Of a DNA stretch of 64,000 nucleotides, positions 8,168 to 16,635 are shown piece by piece. The notes beneath the pieces are model-generated. The model saw nothing but the letters and a program-made list of their open reading frames with translations. It ran no database searches and was not told the origin of the DNA. Source of the stretch: Anaerosporobacter faecicola (GTDB taxonomy: Bacteria > Bacillota > Clostridia > Lachnospirales > Lachnospiraceae); the NCBI RefSeq assembly GCF_012070565.1, contig NZ_JAAQRO010000033.1:28889-92888 (forward strand). The letters run 5' to 3'. Every line of letters starts with the position of its first letter. Position 1 is the first letter of the stretch. Position numbers and translations under genes: made by a program.

Positions 8168-9943
8168 ATGTATTACCCAGAGGATTTAGTAGAAGAGATA
8201 AGACAAAGAAATGATATAGTCGATGTGATTTCTGAACATGTGAAGTTAAAACGTTCTGGAAATAACCATATGGGATTGTGTCCATTTCATAATGAAAAAT
8301 CCCCTTCCTTTAGCGTTAGTGGTCAAAAACAGATGTATCATTGTTTTGGTTGTGGTGTTGGAGGTAATGTATTTACCTTTGTAATGGAGTATGAGAATTA
8401 TTCTTTTGTAGAGGCTTTGAAATATCTTGCAGAACGAGCCGGTATTCCTTTACCAGAGGAAGAACAGAATGAAGAGGCAAAACGAAAAGCCGATTTAAAA
8501 ACCCAACTATTAGAGATTAACCGTCAGGCTGCGAAATACTTCTTTTATCAGTTGAAGTCGGAGAGAGGGAAGATCGCTTATGAGTATTTGACAAACCGTA
8601 AACTTACAGACGAAACCATTAAGATGTTTGGTCTGGGGTATTCTAATAAATATAGTGATGACTTATATCAGTATCTAAAACAAATGGGATATAGTGATGA
8701 AATCTTACGACAATCAGGTTTAGTAACATTTGATGAGAAAAAAGGTGCCTATGATAAGTTTTGGAATCGGGTAATGTATCCAATCATGGATGGTAACAAC
8801 CGTGTCATTGGTTTTGGTGGACGAGTTCTTGGACAAGGTGAACCCAAATACCTCAATTCACCAGAGACATTATTATTTGATAAAAGTAGGAACTTGTATG
8901 GTTTGAATATAGCAAAAACGGCAAGAAAGCATAATATGCTGATTTGTGAAGGCTATATGGATGTAATAGCTCTTCATCAAGCCGGTTTTACCAATGCGGT
9001 GGCATCGCTAGGAACTGCATTTACGGGGTTACAGGCGAATCTTTTGAAGAGGTATACAGACGAAGTATTGCTGACCTATGATAGTGATGGTGCAGGAGTA
9101 AAAGCCGCTTTACGTGCAATACCAATCATGAAGGAAGCCGGACTTCGTACAAAGGTCATTAATATGCGACCATATAAAGATCCAGATGAATTTATGAAAG
9201 CATTAGGTGCGGAAGAATTCCAAAAGAGGATTGATGAAGCACAAAATAGTTTTTATTTTGAAATTGAGGTGTTACAAAAAGAATACGATCTTAATGATCC
9301 AGAACAGAAGACAAAATTCTTCAATGAAGTAGCGAAAAAGTTATTAGTTTTCACGGAAGAGATTGAAAGAAATAATTATATTGAAGCAATCGATCGAATC
9401 TATCATATGGGATTTGATAATCTGCGTAAACTTGTTAATCATTATGCTGCAACGATGGTAACAACGCCTACTATGATTAAAAAAGTACAGGAACGAAGTA
9501 ACAATAAACGGGTTACTGCGCAGGATAGCATGAGACAAGCTAGCAAATTATTATTGACTTGGCTGATTGAGGATACAAGATTGTTTTCGAAAATAAAGGG
9601 AATCATTAGCGAAGAAGATTTTGATGGGGAACTTTATCAGAAGGTTGCTGGAATGTTATTTCAACAATACAAAGAGCAAGGTCAAGTGATTCCAGCGAAG
9701 ATCATTAACCAGTTTGAAAGCAAAGAGGAACAGAATGAAGTTGCTTCCCTTTTCAGTACTACATTTCAGGAAGAGATGAGTATAATGGAAAAGGAAAAAG
9801 CATTGAATGATTTGATCTATCGAATCAAGAAATACAGCTTGGACAATCGGAGCAGAAATGTCACGGATATTGCACAAATGCAGAGCATCATCAAAGCACA
9901 AGCCGATTTACAGAAATTGCATATTTCTCTTGCGGATGGTTAG
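8168..9943 (+). CDS. dnaG: DNA primase
   Basis: DnaG makes the RNA primers for lagging-strand synthesis. The 591-residue protein has the CHC2 zinc-binding domain at the N-terminus (CPFHNEKSPSF followed by CFGCGVGGN, about residues 38-65), the primase catalytic core, and the TOPRIM motif (CEGYMDVIALHQAG near residue 260, then the acidic YDSDGAG). The C-terminal third is the helicase-interaction region. Length is normal. AAAGGAAAGG precedes the ATG. The gene sits between dgt and rpoD, the classical primase-sigma neighbourhood. Confidence 0.98.
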   Translation: MYYPEDLVEEIRQRNDIVDVISEHVKLKRSGNNHMGLCPFHNEKSPSFSVSGQKQMYHCFGCGVGGNVFTFVMEYENYSFVEALKYLAERAGIPLPEEEQNEEAKRKADLKTQLLEINRQAAKYFFYQLKSERGKIAYEYLTNRKLTDETIKMFGLGYSNKYSDDLYQYLKQMGYSDEILRQSGLVTFDEKKGAYDKFWNRVMYPIMDGNNRVIGFGGRVLGQGEPKYLNSPETLLFDKSRNLYGLNIAKTARKHNMLICEGYMDVIALHQAGFTNAVASLGTAFTGLQANLLKRYTDEVLLTYDSDGAGVKAALRAIPIMKEAGLRTKVINMRPYKDPDEFMKALGAEEFQKRIDEAQNSFYFEIEVLQKEYDLNDPEQKTKFFNEVAKKLLVFTEEIERNNYIEAIDRIYHMGFDNLRKLVNHYAATMVTTPTMIKKVQERSNNKRVTAQDSMRQASKLLLTWLIEDTRLFSKIKGIISEEDFDGELYQKVAGMLFQQYKEQGQVIPAKIINQFESKEEQNEVASLFSTTFQEEMSIMEKEKALNDLIYRIKKYSLDNRSRNVTDIAQMQSIIKAQADLQKLHISLADG

Positions 9944-10031
9944 AATATTAGTAATTGTGTGAAGTATTTGTAATTTATGAGTTATAACTTAGAGATTGCG
10001 AGTATAACTGATTAGGAAGAGGTGGACTACG

Positions 10032-11156
10032 ATGGACGAAAGTATGGCAAAGTTTGTAGAAAAATTAAAAGAGCTTCTTGTGTTTGCTAAATCGAAAAAA
10101 AATGTTCTAGAGTATCAGGAAATTAATGATTTCTTCTCAGACATGGACATCGATGAAGAGAAAATAGAGAAAATCTACACATACCTTGAGAAAAATGGGG
10201 TTGATGTATTACGTATAACAAACAGTGAAGAGGAAGAAGATCTAGGTCCGGAAGATGATATGTTACTAGATGAGGAAGAGGAGATTGAAGATTTAGAAAA
10301 GATCGATCTGTCTGTTCCAGAAGGTATCAGTGTTGAAGATCCAGTACGTATGTATCTGAAGGAAATCGGTAAAGTTCCATTGCTTAGTGCAGATGAAGAA
10401 ATTTCACTTGCGAAGCGAATGGAAGAAGGCGACGAGAATGCAAAGAAACGTCTTGCAGAAGCCAATCTTCGTCTTGTTGTTAGTATTGCAAAACGATATG
10501 TTGGTCGAGGAATGCAATTCCTTGATCTGATTCAAGAAGGAAATCTTGGATTGATCAAAGCTGTTGAAAAGTTTGATTATACGAAAGGCTATAAGTTCAG
10601 TACTTATGCTACATGGTGGATCCGTCAGGCTATCACAAGAGCCATTGCTGATCAAGCAAGAACCATTCGTATCCCCGTTCATATGGTTGAGACGATCAAT
10701 AAATTGATACGTGTTCAACGACAATTGCTACAGGAATTAGGAAGAGAACCACAACCGGAAGAAATTGCAAAAGTCATGAAATTACCAGTGGAAAGAGTTC
10801 GTGAGATTCAGAAGATATCCCAAGAACCAGTATCACTTGAAACACCAATTGGTGAGGAGGAGGATAGCCATTTAGGTGATTTTATTCAAGACGATAATGT
10901 ACCTGTTCCAGCAGAAGCAGCAGCATTTACCTTACTGAAAGAACAACTGGTGGAAGTTCTGAGTACCTTAACAGAACGGGAACAAAAAGTACTTCGTCTA
11001 AGATTCGGTTTAGATGATGGAAGAGCTAGAACACTCGAAGAAGTAGGAAAAGAATTTAATGTAACAAGAGAACGAATTCGTCAAATAGAAGCCAAAGCTC
11101 TTCGTAAATTGCGCCATCCAAGTAGAAGCCGCAAATTAAAAGATTATTTAGAATAA
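10032..11156 (+). CDS. rpoD: Primary sigma factor (SigA/RpoD)
   Basis: The 374-residue housekeeping sigma factor has the expected regions in order. Region 1.1 is short and acidic. Region 1.2 starts at [11 protein letters not shown]. Region 2 contains [12 protein letters not shown] and the -10 recognition stretch [20 protein letters not shown]. Region 3 begins [13 protein letters not shown]. Region 4 carries the -35 helix-turn-helix ([20 protein letters not shown]). Length is typical for Gram-positive SigA. GAGGTGG precedes the ATG. It is the last gene of the dgt-dnaG-rpoD group, with 88 bp between dnaG and rpoD. Its 3' untranslated region contains the hairpin repeats at 11166-11490. Confidence 0.98.
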   Translation: MDESMAKFVEKLKELLVFAKSKKNVLEYQEINDFFSDMDIDEEKIEKIYTYLEKNGVDVLRITNSEEEEDLGPEDDMLLDEEEEIEDLEKIDLSVPEGISVEDPVRMYLKEIGKVPLLSADEEISLAKRMEEGDENAKKRLAEANLRLVVSIAKRYVGRGMQFLDLIQEGNLGLIKAVEKFDYTKGYKFSTYATWWIRQAITRAIADQARTIRIPVHMVETINKLIRVQRQLLQELGREPQPEEIAKVMKLPVERVREIQKISQEPVSLETPIGEEEDSHLGDFIQDDNVPVPAEAAAFTLLKEQLVEVLSTLTEREQKVLRLRFGLDDGRARTLEEVGKEFNVTRERIRQIEAKALRKLRHPSRSRKLKDYLE

Positions 11157-11165
11157 ACAATACAA

Positions 11166-11490
11166 GGGTCAAAAAGTCATTTCACTTTGTGCTCGCACAA
11201 AAGTGAAAATGACCTTTTGACCCGCAAAACATGAGCAAGTAGCGCGAAAGCGCGGATTGCGAATGCTTTAGGATTGCGGGAGTTGCGAAGCAACGGAGCA
11301 ATACGTGTATTGCAAGGAATACAAAAAGTCATTTCACTTTGTGCTCGCACAAAAGTGAAAATGACCTTTTGACCCGCAAAACATGAGCAAGTAGCGCGAG
11401 AGCGCGGATTGCGAATGTTTTAGGATTGCGGGAGTTGCGAAGCAACGGAGCAATACGTGTATTGCAAAGCAACGGAGCAATACGTGCATC
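11166..11490 (+). repeat. Two-copy 152-bp direct repeat rich in hairpins (rpoD 3' region)
   Basis: Two nearly identical units, 11170-11321 and 11322 to about 11467, follow rpoD. Each contains a long hairpin (11166-11223 in copy 1; arms built on GTCATTTCACTTT, loop around GTGCTCGCAC), then small hairpins GCGC-GAAA-GCGC and GTTGC-GAA-GCAAC, then the dyad GCAATAC-GT-GTATTGC. A further 21-bp partial copy of the last part follows at about 11467-11490. Copy 2 has lost the outermost GGGT of the left arm of its long hairpin while the right arm is intact. There is no spacer between units and no credible coding frame. GC content is higher than in the flanks. Confidence 0.9.
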
Positions 11491-11507
11491 TTAAAACTAC
11501 AAAGAGA

Positions 11508-11556
11508 AAATGCCATATGATCGGGGATAAATCCATCGTATGGCATTTCTTCTGTT
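11508..11556 (+). terminator. Terminator after the rpoD repeats
   Basis: A 14-bp stem (11508-11521 with 11535-11548, one wobble pair) is followed by CTTCTGTTAATTT. It is the first clear terminator after rpoD, so the repeats are probably part of the rpoD transcript. Confidence 0.65.
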
Positions 11557-11742
11557 AATTTAATTTGTTATTTAGCTAATAATTATAAAACTAAACATAA
11601 AATTAACATAATGCACAAAAAAACAGATAAAAAGTATGAATTGTTAATAAAAAAAATGGTTTTTTTCCTAGAAATGTGTTATAATGTTGGTAAAAATAAG
11701 AATAAAATTAGGGAAAAGTGCCAATAAGTAGAGAGGTACAAT

Positions 11743-12444
11743 ATGCAAATTTCAAAAAGACTACGTGCTGCAGTAGCACTTGTAACGAAAAATAATCGAG
11801 TGGCTGATATCGGGTGTGACCATGCGTATACTTCCATTTATTTGGTGGAGAATAAGATTGCATCTAAGGTTATTGCTTGTGACATTAACAAGGGACCTTT
11901 AGAGAGAGCAAAGGAAAATATCGCACACTATGGATATGATTCTGTTATTGAAACTCGTCTATCAGACGGTGCAAAGAAGATAACTCCAGGAGAGGTTGAT
12001 ACGTTGTTCCTTTCTGGAATGGGAGGAGCACTTGTAGTTAAAATCTTGTCCCAAAGTAAGGAAGTTACATTACAGTGTAACGAGCTGATCTTACAACCAC
12101 AATCGGAAATCTTTTTAGTAAGAAGATATCTTCATGATATTGGATTCGAAATCACCAAAGAAGATATGGTGATTGATGATGGAAAATATTATGTAATGAT
12201 GCGTGCTACGAAGACGGATGAAGAACAACAATATACCAGTGAAGCGGAATATCTATATGGCGCTGAACTGTTGAAAAATCGTAATCCAATCTTACTTCAG
12301 TTTCTTCATAAGGAAAAGAATACCTATGAAAAGATCTTATCGACATTAGAAAAAACACAATCGGATAACTCGATGAAACGAATTTCCGAAGTAAAAGAAC
12401 AACTAGAATATATAGAAGAGGGATTGGGATACTATGATATGTAG
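11743..12444 (+). CDS. trmK: tRNA (adenine(22)-N(1))-methyltransferase
   Basis: TrmK methylates N1 of A22 in tRNA with S-adenosylmethionine. The 233-residue protein begins with the family's MQISKRLRAAVALV, has the SAM-binding motif VADIGCDHAYTSIYL (about residues 20-34), the acidic ACDIN, and the characteristic block LFLSGMGGALVVKIL and ELILQPQSE. A charged helical C-terminal tail completes it, as in the Bacillus enzyme. GAGAGGT precedes the ATG, and a TATAAT at 11680-11685 is a likely -10 box. The last 11 bp overlap the next gene, so the two are translationally coupled. Confidence 0.93.
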   Translation: MQISKRLRAAVALVTKNNRVADIGCDHAYTSIYLVENKIASKVIACDINKGPLERAKENIAHYGYDSVIETRLSDGAKKITPGEVDTLFLSGMGGALVVKILSQSKEVTLQCNELILQPQSEIFLVRRYLHDIGFEITKEDMVIDDGKYYVMMRATKTDEEQQYTSEAEYLYGAELLKNRNPILLQFLHKEKNTYEKILSTLEKTQSDNSMKRISEVKEQLEYIEEGLGYYDM

Positions 12445-13204
12445 AGAATTGATAAAACATTTAGAGAAGATTGCACCAACGTCCTATGCAGAGCACTGGG
12501 ATAACGTTGGTTTACTTGTAGGTGAAGATACGAAGGAAGTAAAGAAAGTGATGATTGCTTTGGATCCTTCCACAGAGGTAATCAAACAGGCAATAGAAGA
12601 GCAATGCGATATGCTTATTACACACCATCCTTTAATATTTTCTCCGATGAAACGAATCATTGGAACTGATTTTATTGGTAAAAGAATTCTTACACTGATG
12701 AATCATTCCATTGCATATTATGCAATGCATACGAATATGGATATTGCCATTATGGCAGATGAATCTGCACGAATGATAGGATTGCAAGAAACAAAGGCAC
12801 TAGAACCAATGAAGTCTGATTCGGACCTAATTGGTATTGGACGAGTTGGAACAATAACTGCGACTTCCTTGTATGATCTTGCAGTTGAGGTGAAGAAGCA
12901 ATTTAATCTGAATGATGTTCGAGTAGTAGGTAAACTTGATCAAAGAATTGAAAAAGTTGCTATTTCTACTGGTTCAGGAGAAGATTTCATAGCGAATGCA
13001 ATTGAGATGGGAGCTGACGTGCTAATTACAGGAGATATCAGACATCATAAAGCATTGGACGCAATGGAAGAAAATCTTTGCATAATTGATGCTGGACATT
13101 ACGGAACGGAACGATTTATGGTAGAATGGTTAAAAACATATCTACAAGATACAAAACTAACAATCGTTGCGGCAAAAGAGCAATCACCATTTAAAATTGT
13201 GTAG
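12434..13204 (+). CDS. Nif3-like dinuclear metal centre protein
   Basis: This 256-residue protein belongs to the Nif3/YqfO/DUF34 family, which forms hexameric toroids with a two-metal site. Ligand motifs are visible: THHPLIF near residue 65, HTNMD near residue 100, and the C-terminal DAGHYGTE containing His and Glu ligands. The insert found in some relatives is absent, so this is the short form. The biochemical role is unsettled (a GTP cyclohydrolase-like link has been suggested for the family). Coupling with trmK, seen here as an 11-bp overlap, is common in Firmicutes and hints at a tRNA or nucleotide-related function. Confidence 0.9.
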   Translation: MICRELIKHLEKIAPTSYAEHWDNVGLLVGEDTKEVKKVMIALDPSTEVIKQAIEEQCDMLITHHPLIFSPMKRIIGTDFIGKRILTLMNHSIAYYAMHTNMDIAIMADESARMIGLQETKALEPMKSDSDLIGIGRVGTITATSLYDLAVEVKKQFNLNDVRVVGKLDQRIEKVAISTGSGEDFIANAIEMGADVLITGDIRHHKALDAMEENLCIIDAGHYGTERFMVEWLKTYLQDTKLTIVAAKEQSPFKIV

Positions 13205-13217
13205 AGGAGATTAGGCT

Positions 13218-14879
13218 ATGAGTGTAAAAGTAACTATTAACGGAATAGTAAAAGAGTATGCAGAAAATACCACGTTGTTCGATATCAGCCAAGAATATCA
13301 GAAGGAGTATTCTGATGACATTATTCTTGCGTTCGTTGATCATAAATTACGAGAGCTGTTCAAGACTGTTACGAAAGATTGCACAGTAGAATTTGTAACT
13401 ACAAAGGATTCTGCTGGACAGAAGACGTATATGAGGGGGATGACCCTTTTGTTACTGAAAGCAATCTATGATGAGATTGGAAATCAAAATGTAGAGAAAG
13501 TCTTAGTTGAATATGCAATCGGTCCAGGTTACTATTGCGAAATTCGTTCTGATGCAACATTAGATGATGCATTAATTGGGCGAATTGAAGCAAGAATGCA
13601 CAAAATCGTGGAAGAGGATATACCATTTCAAAAGAGAAGCATTACCACAGATGAAGCAATTGATTTGTTCCGTAATTACCGAATGTATGATAAGGAAAAA
13701 TTATTCCGTTACCGTCGTGTATCAAAGGCAAACATATATAAACTGGGTGGCTTCGAAGATTATTTTTATGGTTATATGCCTCCTAGAACGGGTATGCTCA
13801 AATATTTCAAACTATATAAGTATGATGATGGTTTGATTATGCAGTTACCAAGAAGTTCAAATACAAAAGAGGTACCAGCATTTGAACCAAGACATAAGTT
13901 ATTTCACGTACTAAAGGAATCCAATTGTTGGGGAAATACCATGGATATTGAGAATGTAGGTTCCCTAAATGATGTGATCTGTAAAGGTGGCATCAATGAT
14001 CTGATCCTAGTACAGGAAGCTTTGCAAGAAAAGAAAATTGGAGCAATTGCTGAGAAAATTGTTGAAAACCGATCAAATAAATTTGTAATGATCTCAGGAC
14101 CATCTTCTTCAGGAAAAACGACCTTCTCGCATCGTCTATCCATTGAGTTGCGGACACATGGGCTTAATCCATTACCAATTGCATTGGATAATTATTTTGT
14201 AAATCGTGAGAATACGCCGTTAGATGCAGATGGAAATCCGAATTTTGAATGTTTAGAAGCAATTGATATTGAACAATTTAATAAAGATATGCGTGGATTA
14301 TTAGATGGTCAGCGTGTGGAATTACCTACATTTAATTTTAAAACGGGTAAAAGAGAGTATAAAGGAAATTACCAACAACTTGGCAAAGATGATATTCTGG
14401 TTATTGAAGGAATCCATGGATTAAATGATAAGTTATCCTATTCTTTACCAAAGGAGAGCAAATTCAAAATCTACATAAGTGCGTTAACGCAGTTGAATAT
14501 CGATGAACACAATCGTATTCCAACCACTGATGGTAGATTGATCCGTCGGATGGTGCGTGATGCCAGAACAAGAGGTACTTCAGCGAAAGAGACAATTGCA
14601 ATGTGGCCTTCTGTTCGAAGGGGAGAAGAGGAGAATATCTTCCCATTTCAAGAGGAAGCTGATGTAATGTTTAATTCTGCATTAATCTATGAATTAGCTA
14701 TATTAAAATTATATGCAGAACCAATTCTTTTTGGAATTGATCGAGATTGCCCAGAGTATGTTGAGGCAAAACGATTATTAAAATTCCTAGATTACTTTAT
14801 TGGCGTTAGTCCAGAAGAAGTACCACATAATTCCATTATACGTGAATTCATAGGTGGCAGCTATTTCAAAGTAGACTAA
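13218..14879 (+). CDS. Nucleoside kinase with N-terminal TGS/ThrRS-like domain
   Basis: This 553-residue protein has two parts. The N-terminal half starts with a ubiquitin-like TGS-type domain (KVTINGIVKEYAENTTLFDI) and a region resembling the second additional domain of threonyl-tRNA synthetase (IGPGYYCEI, EDIPFQKRSI). The C-terminal half is a uridine kinase-like domain with the Walker A motif GPSSSGKTTFSHRL near residue 295 and conserved ALDNYFVNRENTP and DILVIEGIHGLN. Such proteins are usually annotated as nucleoside kinase or uridine kinase; the phosphate acceptor of this fusion is not certain. AGAGGAG precedes the ATG, 13 bp after the Nif3-like gene, so it completes a three-gene operon. 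Confidence 0.88.
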   Translation: MSVKVTINGIVKEYAENTTLFDISQEYQKEYSDDIILAFVDHKLRELFKTVTKDCTVEFVTTKDSAGQKTYMRGMTLLLLKAIYDEIGNQNVEKVLVEYAIGPGYYCEIRSDATLDDALIGRIEARMHKIVEEDIPFQKRSITTDEAIDLFRNYRMYDKEKLFRYRRVSKANIYKLGGFEDYFYGYMPPRTGMLKYFKLYKYDDGLIMQLPRSSNTKEVPAFEPRHKLFHVLKESNCWGNTMDIENVGSLNDVICKGGINDLILVQEALQEKKIGAIAEKIVENRSNKFVMISGPSSSGKTTFSHRLSIELRTHGLNPLPIALDNYFVNRENTPLDADGNPNFECLEAIDIEQFNKDMRGLLDGQRVELPTFNFKTGKREYKGNYQQLGKDDILVIEGIHGLNDKLSYSLPKESKFKIYISALTQLNIDEHNRIPTTDGRLIRRMVRDARTRGTSAKETIAMWPSVRRGEEENIFPFQEEADVMFNSALIYELAILKLYAEPILFGIDRDCPEYVEAKRLLKFLDYFIGVSPEEVPHNSIIREFIGGSYFKVD

Positions 14880-14889
14880 GAAGATAAAA

Positions 14890-14943
14890 AAAATTAGATA
14901 AAAAAAAGTAACTGTTCCATTGTAGAGTGCAATGGGCAGTTAC
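14890..14943 (-). terminator. Terminator of rnpB
   Basis: The stem GTAACTG/CAGTTAC (14908-14914 with 14937-14943), extended inward by CCATTG/CAATGG, is followed on the minus strand by a run of eight T. On the plus strand there is no T-run, so it serves rnpB, not the nucleoside kinase. Confidence 0.85.
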
Positions 14944-14973
14944 GAAAACGAAGAAGGATAGTATTCTTTTTAT

Positions 14974-15320
14974 GTGAGCAACACTATAAGCCGAGTTCTG
15001 TATTAGATGATTATCTATCTAGTCTCACTGTTACCAGTAAGCTCAAGCGACCAACCCGAAAACACGGCGGGCAACCGTATTGTTTTCCATTCGGTCTTGC
15101 TTCGAGTGGGGTTTACATAGCCATTCTTGTTACCAAGAATGCGGTAGTCTCTTACACTGCCTTTCCATCCTTACCAACGAAAGTTGGCGGTATATCTCTG
15201 TTGCACTAGCCTTGGAGTCACCTCCACCGGACGTTATCCGGCACTCTGCCCTATGAAGCCCGGACTTTCCTCACCTAAGACCTTTCGGTACCAATAGGCG
15301 CAATCATCTGTGCTACTCAC
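14974..15320 (-). ncRNA. rnpB: RNase P RNA (type A)
   Basis: Read on the minus strand, this region has the universal RNase P RNA elements: GAGGAAAGTCCGGGCT near the 5' end (plus-strand 15258-15273), GGTGGAGGTGACTCCAAGG, ACAGAGATATACCGCC, and the 3' signature ACAGAACTCGGCTTATAG. The ends are set by the P1 pairing between GTGAGTAGCAC (15320-15310) and GTGTTGCTCAC (14984-14974). The length of about 347 nt fits the type A architecture, which clostridia other than the Bacillus-like group carry. It is the catalytic subunit that removes the 5' leader of tRNA precursors. A promoter and a terminator flank it. Confidence 0.96.
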
Positions 15321-15328
15321 AGAGATAT

Positions 15329-15357
15329 ATTCTAACATAAATTGTTTAGGTTGTAAA
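15329..15357 (-). promoter_or_regulatory. SigA-type promoter of rnpB
   Basis: On the minus strand, TTTACA (15357-15352) and TAGAAT (15334-15329) are 17 bp apart, placing the start of transcription within a few bases of the P1 helix of RNase P RNA. Confidence 0.75.
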
Positions 15358-15734
15358 TCGTAAAATAACTTCAAATGAAATTATAATACCAAAGAGGTAT
15401 ATCTATAGATTTTGATAATGTACTGCTTACAGGAAATGAACAGCATCGTATCATATGCTTTGGTATTTGTTAGTTTCCAATGTTCGAAATAGATTGTTAC
15501 AGTATGATCTGAATGTGGTCTTAGACACCGTTCATAGCCTGTGTACGGAAAAAAATACACAGTAAAAGAGAAAATATAACATTTATTTTAATTTTAGGAC
15601 ATATATATATAAGCGTGGGTGATATTTGTTTGAACGCGTTAGCAATGCATTCTTTTCATAAAGAATGATATTCATAAATGCTACAAATTAAATAATCATT
15701 AGTGGAACATTTGGGGACAAAGGAGGAGAAATTT
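15358..15734. other. Intergenic region upstream of the unknown gene at 15735
   Basis: I find no gene here. The stretch is AT-rich near 15570-15610 and contains a few short inverted repeats, but no convincing promoter pair for the downstream gene and no riboswitch that I recognise. Confidence 0.4.
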
Positions 15735-16481
15735 ATGAATTTATTACAGAAGCCATTATCGTTGTTAGAAATCGAGGAGATGTTAGAAAATGAGTTTCGG
15801 GATGACCAAAAAGGAATTCGTATAATCGGGGATTTGGACTTAACTTATGAGGATTATTGTTTTTTGGAACTGAAAGCAAAGGGACTTCAACGGTATTCCA
15901 ATAACATGGTAATGGTAGAAAAGTATCGATTTGTTGTATTAACAACATGGGTATTCGCTTTGCGGTATGGAAATCTTGATAAGATCAATATGGCTAAGGT
16001 GAGTAAGAAGTTTACCTCCCTTCAACAGCATATTATGAGGAAATCGATTCATATTATTTCAGAAACGTTCGATGAGTTTGGACTGAATACATACGGTCAA
16101 AATACCTATACATTAGAAGGACTACTAACAGCAATTGGTTTGCATGCAGGAATCCCTACCAATGTACAGGAACGACTATTTACTGTTTTGGAAGAATCCA
16201 TGAATTATCAGGATATGAACCGTTTTGAGCAACAATTAAAGTTTGATCTAGAACCTAGGTTAAGTATGATTTTTTCTTACGTAGGGTCAAAGATGACACG
16301 TAAAATATTACTTGAATACCGTGATATCTTTCTTGAATGTAGGTTGAATAACGTAAACATTGAGCAGCTGCTGGAAAGGTATATGAATGTTTCAAAGGGC
16401 TTTATAGAAAACCTTGTACGTTGGTGTGAAGAGATGGATTATAATAATACGCATTCACAGAAGCAGTTGATGTATAAATAG
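15735..16481 (+). CDS. Uncharacterised cytoplasmic protein
   Basis: I do not recognise a family. The 248-residue product is soluble, largely helical and evenly charged, without signal peptide or membrane segment. The segment from about residue 60 to 150 (WVFALRYGNLDKI, then a long helix, then TLEGLLTAIGLHAGIP) looks like a compact domain; the phrase containing HAGIP gives me a weak impression of helical regions seen in large DNA-processing or defence-associated proteins, but this is only a visual resemblance. An upstream in-frame start at 15702 is open, but AGGAGG at 15721-15726 fixes the ATG at 15735. It is monocistronic and ends at a strong bidirectional terminator. Confidence 0.6.
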   Translation: MNLLQKPLSLLEIEEMLENEFRDDQKGIRIIGDLDLTYEDYCFLELKAKGLQRYSNNMVMVEKYRFVVLTTWVFALRYGNLDKINMAKVSKKFTSLQQHIMRKSIHIISETFDEFGLNTYGQNTYTLEGLLTAIGLHAGIPTNVQERLFTVLEESMNYQDMNRFEQQLKFDLEPRLSMIFSYVGSKMTRKILLEYRDIFLECRLNNVNIEQLLERYMNVSKGFIENLVRWCEEMDYNNTHSQKQLMYK

Positions 16482-16569
16482 AGACCCATAATGAGGCTAC
16501 TTTTTCATACTTTTAGGGAATAATGTTATGTTTTTCATACATGAATGAATTCATAACGTACTTGTCCAT

Positions 16570-16632
16570 AAAAAATCTTCATGACTTCCCAAGAAGACAT
16601 ATATGTTCTTCTTGGAAGTCTGAAGATTTTTT
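16570..16632. terminator. Bidirectional terminator
   Basis: A stem of nearly 30 bp (arms starting at 16570 and ending at 16632) has A6 on the left and T6 on the right, so it serves both the gene at 15735 and the convergent FliK-like gene. Confidence 0.9.
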
Positions 16633-16635
16633 GTT

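Noticed and set aside
14980..15320. Structured region first considered as a tmRNA or group II intron piece
   Set aside because: The minus strand carries all universal RNase P RNA motifs and a P1 helix that closes the molecule.
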